NCBI GenBank assembly: GCA_902493835.1
Contig: CABURG010000049.1
Location: 1-11,318 of the forward strand
From: an uncultured Collinsella sp.
GTDB lineage: Bacteria; Actinomycetota; Coriobacteriia; Coriobacteriales; Coriobacteriaceae
Length of the DNA stretch: 11,318 bases
Direction of reading: 5' to 3'
In this document: piece by piece, positions 8,434-11,318 of the stretch
Layout of the letters: each line of letters begins with the position of its first letter
How positions within the stretch are numbered: the stretch's first letter is position 1
The notes under the pieces: model-generated
What the model was told of the DNA's origin: nothing
Seen by the model: the letters and a program-made list of their open reading frames with translations, nothing else
Database searches by the model: none
Position numbers and translations under genes: made by a program

Positions 8434-8569
8434 ACAAACTTTTTTATCAGCTTTTCTGTAGCGAGCACGCGACGACCCAAAGCGGGCCGGGAGGGCCGGA
8501 CTACCTCCCCTCAACGCGACCCTGCGAAGCCGTGAGCGAGGAGGGAAGGTAGTCCGGCCCTCCCGGCCC
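8404..8569 (-). ncRNA. Candidate structured 3' element, copy B (long hairpin, linker, terminator)
   Basis: It begins 21 nt after the rubrerythrin stop codon on the minus strand. Arms 8547-8569 and 8484-8506 are a perfect 23-bp GC-rich stem. After one mismatch a CCCTC/GAGGG upper stem (8508-8512 with 8541-8545) leads into the apical loop. Loop 8516-8540 and linker 8444-8476 are identical to copy A. The lower stem shows no sequence similarity to that of copy A although the pairing is preserved, which argues for selection on structure. The linker ends in the intrinsic terminator. It could be a 3' untranslated structured RNA or a DNA repeat favouring sites just after stop codons. Confidence 0.6.
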
Positions 8570-8577
8570 AGCTCACG

Positions 8578-8594
8578 CTAGCGCCAAGCGCTAG
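8578..8594. repeat. Short hairpin across the rubrerythrin stop codon
   Basis: CTAGCGC (8578-8584) and GCGCTAG (8588-8594) form a perfect 7-bp stem with a 3-nt loop. The right arm contains the TAG stop of the rubrerythrin gene. Whether it belongs to the adjacent repeated element is doubtful, since copy A has no equivalent at its gene junction. Confidence 0.4.
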
Positions 8595-9130
8595 TAGTTC
8601 ACCACCTGCTCCTCAAAGTACGCCTTCGGGTGGTTACACACCGGGCACACCTCAGGCGCCTCGGCACCAACGTGCAGGTGCCCGCAGTTCAGGCACTTCC
8701 ACACCTTCACGCCCTCACGCTCAAACACCTCGCCCGACTCGATGCGCTCGACGAGTTTGTTGTAGCGCTCCTCGTGGGCCTTCTCGACGGCGGCGACGCC
8801 ACGGAACTTCTCGGCGATCTCGGCAAAGCCCTCCTCCTCGGCGGTCTTGGCGAACTCGTCGTACATCGTGGTCCACTCGTAGTTCTCGCCCGCAGCGGCG
8901 TCGCGCAGGTTGTCCAGAGTGCCCGGAACGGCGCCGTCGTGCAGATACTTAAACCACAGCTTGGCGTGCTCGGACTCGTTGCCCGCCGTCTCGGCAAAAA
9001 TATTCGAGATCTGAACGTAGCCGTCCTTTTTGGCCTTGGATGCATAGTAGCGATACTTGGTGTGTGCCTGGGACTCACCGGCAAAAGCGGTCTCGAGGTT
9101 CTTCTTGGTTTGGGAATTCTCAAAATCCAT
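8591..9130 (-). CDS. Rubrerythrin
   Basis: A 179-residue diiron protein that reduces hydrogen peroxide in the cytoplasm of anaerobes, taking electrons through its rubredoxin-like domain. The four-helix domain has the metal-ligand motifs: E19 in FAGESQAH, E52-x2-H55 in NESEHAK, E82 and E85 in GENYEWT, and E116-x2-H119 in VEKAHEERY. The C terminus has a rubredoxin-like iron site, C146-x2-C149 and C162-x2-C165 with 12 residues between, typical of rubrerythrin. The ATG at 9130 follows GGGAAG at seven bases; an ATG six codons upstream is less likely because the binding site would fall inside the coding region. It is transcribed after mutY but separated by 114 nt, so it probably has its own promoter, which I could not place with confidence. 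The unit ends in the copy B hairpin-terminator element. Confidence 0.95.
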   Translation of the reverse strand: MDFENSQTKKNLETAFAGESQAHTKYRYYASKAKKDGYVQISNIFAETAGNESEHAKLWFKYLHDGAVPGTLDNLRDAAAGENYEWTTMYDEFAKTAEEEGFAEIAEKFRGVAAVEKAHEERYNKLVERIESGEVFEREGVKVWKCLNCGHLHVGAEAPEVCPVCNHPKAYFEEQVVNY

Positions 9131-9244
9131 AGGTGTACTTCCCTTCAACGCATGCCGCCCGTAGGCTTCGAGCGGCCTCGTCTTTAGGATGCCCTCATGC
9201 CGAAAATCTAAACCTTACAATCCTGTTCTTCAGATTTGCACAGG

Positions 9245-10150
9245 CTAGATGCTCAGCCAGCGATCGCCCTCGGCTCGGCAAAAGCCCTCACGCTCCAGGT
9301 CGGCTAGAATGCCCGCGATCAAGTCGCGCTCGACCGGCCCACGCCCAGCCGCCGCTTCCATCTCGTTAACGCCCGCCACGGCATCAGCAAGCGTAATCCC
9401 CGCCGGCTGGCCATCGCGCGCTGCCAGCAACATACGCACGATATGCGCGCGCTTTTGGCGACGCGAGCCCTCAAACTTTGATTGACGGCTATAGCCCGCC
9501 GAGCGCCTGGACGGATTGGGCAGTGTCTTTTTAAGATACGCGCCGTAATCTAGCAACGCGTAATACCACGCGCGCGGCGTGTCGGCATCATCGAGCGGCA
9601 CGGCAAAGGGAGCGATCTCGTCGGTCGCTGCACCGGGAGCCGCCGGACAGGCGGCTTGGATCAGCGGCACCAGCTCGCGATCGGGAACAGCCGGTACATC
9701 GGGAAAGAAGTGATGCAGAAAGACTGTGCGCACATTGGTCTCCAGATACACGCCCGGAAGATCAAACGCAAACGACCGGATACCCTGCGCCGTTGCCGGG
9801 CCAATACCAGGCAGAGCGACCAAGTCACGCGTCTCACGCGGAAACTCCCCGTCCCAGTCCTCTACAACGCGCTGAGCGGCCCCATGAAGCGCCAGAGCGC
9901 GTCGGTTGTAGCCCATGCCCTGCCAAGCGTCCAAAACATCGGAAGGCGCGGCCTGGGCAAGCGCCTGCACAGTCGGAAAACGATCGAGCCACACCGGCAT
10001 GCGCGCCTCCACACGCGGCACCTGCGTTTGCTGCAGCATGACCTCAGAAAGCCAAATGATGTACGGATCGCGTGTGCGGCGCCACGGAAGGTCACGATAA
10101 CGCAGGACCCCTTCCGAACGAATCATCGAACGAAAGGGGTCCTGAATCAT
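9245..10150 (-). CDS. MutY-like adenine DNA glycosylase lacking the Fe-S cluster motif
   Basis: A 301-residue HhH-GPD glycosylase. MutY removes adenine mispaired with 8-oxoguanine. MutY-type motifs include LPWRRTRDPYIIWLSEVMLQ (21-40) with the catalytic glutamate E36, GMGYNRRALALH (78-89) and the helix-hairpin-helix LPGIGPATAQGI (113-124). Two features depart from standard MutY. The residue equivalent to the catalytic aspartate is E137, in YLETNVRTVF. The C-x6-C-x2-C-x5-C cluster loop is absent; the region after DYGAYLKKTLPNPS instead reads SKFEGSRRQKRAHIV (224-238), and only two cysteines (168, 291) occur. The C-terminal 60 residues look like a small winged-helix-like domain rather than the NUDIX-like 8-oxoguanine reader. 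The ATG at 10150 has AAGGAG seven bases upstream. It starts 21 nt after the Rrf2 gene, so the two form an operon. Activity on A:8-oxoG is likely but not certain. Confidence 0.82.
   Translation of the reverse strand: MIQDPFRSMIRSEGVLRYRDLPWRRTRDPYIIWLSEVMLQQTQVPRVEARMPVWLDRFPTVQALAQAAPSDVLDAWQGMGYNRRALALHGAAQRVVEDWDGEFPRETRDLVALPGIGPATAQGIRSFAFDLPGVYLETNVRTVFLHHFFPDVPAVPDRELVPLIQAACPAAPGAATDEIAPFAVPLDDADTPRAWYYALLDYGAYLKKTLPNPSRRSAGYSRQSKFEGSRRQKRAHIVRMLLAARDGQPAGITLADAVAGVNEMEAAAGRGPVERDLIAGILADLEREGFCRAEGDRWLSI
10103..10144. repeat. 11-bp inverted repeat at the start of the mutY-like coding region
   Basis: CAGGACCCCTT (10103-10113) pairs perfectly with AAGGGGTCCTG (10134-10144). The 20-nt interior contains two direct copies of CGAACGA separated by ATCAT. 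On the mRNA this hairpin occupies about codons 3 to 16, starting six bases after the start codon position. It could slow initiation or act as an mRNA stability element. Confidence 0.55.
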
Positions 10151-10171
10151 GGCTATGCTCCTTATGCGGCG

Positions 10172-10657
10172 TTATTCCTCCCGGTAAGCGCACTCGCAGG
10201 TGGCGTACTCGGGAAACGCTTCGCGGTCGGCGAACTTGGGATCGACGGCTGGGAACTGGCGGTGAGCGACGATGTCGCCGAGCGAAACGGAATCGAGGTA
10301 GTCGCGCATCAACGCCTGGGCTCCGGCCCACAGGGGATGATAGCAGCACGCGCCCATGCGCGCACAGTCACCATCGGGCGCGGTGCAATCGTTCATAACC
10401 ATAGGACCCTGAACGGCCTCGACGACCTGGCGGATAGTGACGTCGTCCGGACTGACCTTGAGACGCATGCCACCGTGGACGCCACGCAGGCTCTCCACAA
10501 TACCGGCCTGGACCAAACCGTGCTGAATCGAGCGGGCAAACGAATACGGAACATTGACCTCTTCGGCAGCGGTGCGAACAGAAAGCAAACACTCCGGATC
10601 CTCAGCAAGCATCGCCAGCATACGAAGGGCGTAATCAGTCTTCCTCGATATGTCCAT
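10172..10657 (-). CDS. Rrf2-family transcriptional regulator with cysteine cluster
   Basis: A 161-residue protein of normal Rrf2 length. The N-terminal winged helix is typical: ISRKTDYALRMLAML (3-17), the recognition region VRTAAEEVNVPYSFARSIQ (27-45), then a wing with RGVHGGMRL (58-66). The effector region has C91, C98 and C104 (C-x6-C-x5-C, with C105 adjacent), close to the C-x5-C-x5-C of Fe-S sensors such as IscR and NsrR but one residue longer in the first gap. A second pair, C154 and C156, ends the protein. It probably binds an Fe-S cluster and senses redox state, nitric oxide or cluster supply; which is unknown. The ATG at 10657 follows AAAGGGG at five bases; the frame extends to 10765 without a start signal. 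It is first in an operon with the mutY-like gene and likely autoregulates through the upstream dyad. Confidence 0.9.
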   Translation of the reverse strand: MDISRKTDYALRMLAMLAEDPECLLSVRTAAEEVNVPYSFARSIQHGLVQAGIVESLRGVHGGMRLKVSPDDVTIRQVVEAVQGPMVMNDCTAPDGDCARMGACCYHPLWAGAQALMRDYLDSVSLGDIVAHRQFPAVDPKFADREAFPEYATCECAYREE

Positions 10658-10817
10658 TTTTCCCCTTTCAAGGAATACGAACAGCTCGAACGAGCTCCGG
10701 GGCCGAGCTTGTGTCGAGACGCTAAATGACCGCCAGGACATCCAAATGGTAAATCGGATATCCACTGAGTGCCGCGCTTGGAGCGAAATGCATCAGATGC
10801 GGCGCACAGTGCAATTT

Positions 10818-10870
10818 AGTATAACCTAACCCCCTGTCTCGTAGAACAGGTGTTGCGCAACAAAGCTGTT
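10818..10870 (-). promoter_or_regulatory. Probable promoter and operator-like dyad upstream of the Rrf2 gene
   Basis: On the minus strand TATACT (10823-10818) is a good -10 hexamer; 17 bp upstream is only a poor -35 (TTCTAC, 10846-10841). Overlapping and just upstream of it is an operator-like dyad: a perfect 12-bp palindrome TGTTGCGCAACA (10851-10862) flanked by AACAG (10845-10849) and CTGTT (10866-10870), giving a 26-bp imperfect dyad, the size usual for Rrf2 sites. The leader to the ATG is about 160 nt. The weak -35 suggests regulated expression. The plus-strand DNA beyond has a TATACT (10882-10887) without a -35 and no gene to serve. Confidence 0.5.
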
Positions 10871-10934
10871 GTTTAGACAGATATACTTATTGGATTTTAC
10901 TTGCGTTCCCGAAGGCGCGAGGATTCTGGGCGAA

Positions 10935-10974
10935 GATGCACCAGGGCGATCGTTCTATCGAAACAAAGTGCATC
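10935..10974. repeat. Inverted repeat between the tRNA terminator and the Rrf2 promoter
   Basis: GATGCAC (10935-10941) pairs with GTGCATC (10968-10974); inside, CGAT (10947-10950) pairs with ATCG (10957-10960). It lies six bases from the T tract of the tRNA-Asp terminator and could be a second stem of that 3' end or a protein binding site. There is no coding signal in this stretch, which completes the gene-free interval between 10658 and 11016. Confidence 0.35.
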
Positions 10975-10980
10975 AAACGC

Positions 10981-11008
10981 AAAAAGCCACGTCCGAAGAC
11001 GTGGCTTT
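10981..11008 (-). terminator. Intrinsic terminator of tRNA-Asp
   Basis: On the minus strand GCCACGTC-TTCG-GACGTGGC (11005-10986) is a perfect 8-bp stem with a stable UUCG loop, extended by A-T pairs to 11 bp and followed by TTTTT. It starts within nine bases of the tRNA CCA end. Confidence 0.93.
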
Positions 11009-11016
11009 AATTGCGT

Positions 11017-11094
<78 letters not shown>

Positions 11095-11140
11095 AGGCAG
11101 ACGTTCGCGTTTGTTTCCGCTCGCGTGCGCTGCGGGGATT

Positions 11141-11170
11141 AGTATACACAGAAGCCTGTCCGGCGCGCAA
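11141..11170 (-). promoter_or_regulatory. Promoter of tRNA-Asp with upstream A/T tracts
   Basis: On the minus strand -35 TTGCGC (11170-11165) and -10 TATACT (11146-11141) are 18 bp apart; the tRNA begins 47 nt after the -10. Immediately upstream of the -35, positions 11192-11175 are runs of A and T in otherwise GC-rich DNA, as in an UP element that boosts stable-RNA promoters. Confidence 0.65.
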
Positions 11171-11229
11171 CAACTTTTTTGAAAAATTTTTTGGGGCCAT
11201 CCGGGAGGGCTTCCGGGGCTGAGGGCGGG

Positions 11230-11318
11230 GGTTAAGTTTGCTGCTCTACAGTCCTGCGCAAGACGGAAAGCACATTAAGTGCTTTCCTTTGCGTGCGGAA
11301 CTCGCGACAAACTTAACC
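11230..11318. repeat. Nested 89-bp inverted repeat at the window edge
   Basis: GGTTAAGTTTG (11230-11240) is perfectly complementary to CAAACTTAACC (11308-11318). At the centre, GGAAAGCAC (11265-11273) and GTGCTTTCC (11279-11287) form a 9-bp hairpin with a 5-nt loop, flanked by GCGCAA and TTGCGT, which can also pair. The centre followed by TTTG could be a weak terminator for a gene to the right or left. The outer arms, with dissimilar DNA between them, look like terminal repeats of a small non-coding mobile element. The right flank is outside the window, so a target duplication cannot be checked. Confidence 0.5.

Noticed and set aside
7506..8569. Integron-type attC sites or a CRISPR array as explanation for the repeated element
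   Set aside because: There are no attC core ends (RYYYAAC/GTTRRRY) and no integrase in the window; only two copies exist about 900 bp apart, with a gene between, unlike a CRISPR array.
7506..8569. Hammerhead ribozyme in the linker
   Set aside because: The minus strand contains CTGATAA but not the CTGATGA core with matching GAAA and flanking helices.
9656..10729. 357-codon plus-strand open frame opposite the mutY-like and Rrf2 genes
   Set aside because: It crosses two well supported minus-strand genes and their junction and has no protein-family motifs.

Overview
The window reads as chromosomal DNA of a high-GC, gut-type actinomycete. Gene content and style (GC-rich code with very long antisense open frames, a cluster-less MutY, rubrerythrin) suggest the Coriobacteriia, perhaps Collinsella, but this is an impression and not a proven assignment. 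Every gene I can support lies on the minus strand, so the region is described here from right to left, the direction of transcription.

Right end (11318 to about 10980): a long nested inverted repeat at the window edge, then a strong promoter with A/T tracts, tRNA-Asp(GUC) and its intrinsic terminator. Next (10974 to 9245): a regulatory interval with an operator-like dyad, then a probable two-gene operon of an Rrf2-family cysteine-containing regulator and a MutY-like glycosylase that lacks the iron-sulfur cluster motif and has Glu where the catalytic Asp is expected. Then rubrerythrin (9130 to 8591), a peroxide-detoxifying diiron protein.

Middle (8594 to 6767): rubrerythrin and a multi-pass membrane protein of unknown function (8318 to 7686) are each followed, about 20 nt after the stop codon, by a copy of the same 160-170 nt element: a long hairpin, a conserved linker and an intrinsic terminator. 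The linker and the apical loop are identical in the two copies, yet the 23-24 bp stems are unrelated in sequence while each remains self-complementary. This is the best candidate in the window for an undescribed structured element. A small single-pass membrane protein (7251 to 6829) follows, ending near a 12-bp hairpin.

Accessory pair (6738 to 5615): a lower-GC two-gene unit made of an AbiEii/DUF6036-like nucleotidyltransferase and a helix-turn-helix-like partner starting at TTG within a TTGA stop/start overlap. It has an AT-rich inverted repeat just upstream and looks like a toxin-antitoxin or defence module inserted between housekeeping genes.

Left (5563 to 1): rmuC with a terminator, an MsbA-type ABC exporter, nth (endonuclease III with complete Fe-S motif), a terminator-like hairpin, and the first 463 codons of mfd, which runs out of the window. 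DNA repair is a clear theme: mfd, nth, rmuC and the mutY-like gene, with rubrerythrin and the Rrf2 regulator adding oxidative or redox stress handling. All functional statements are based on motif reading by eye; no database search was possible.
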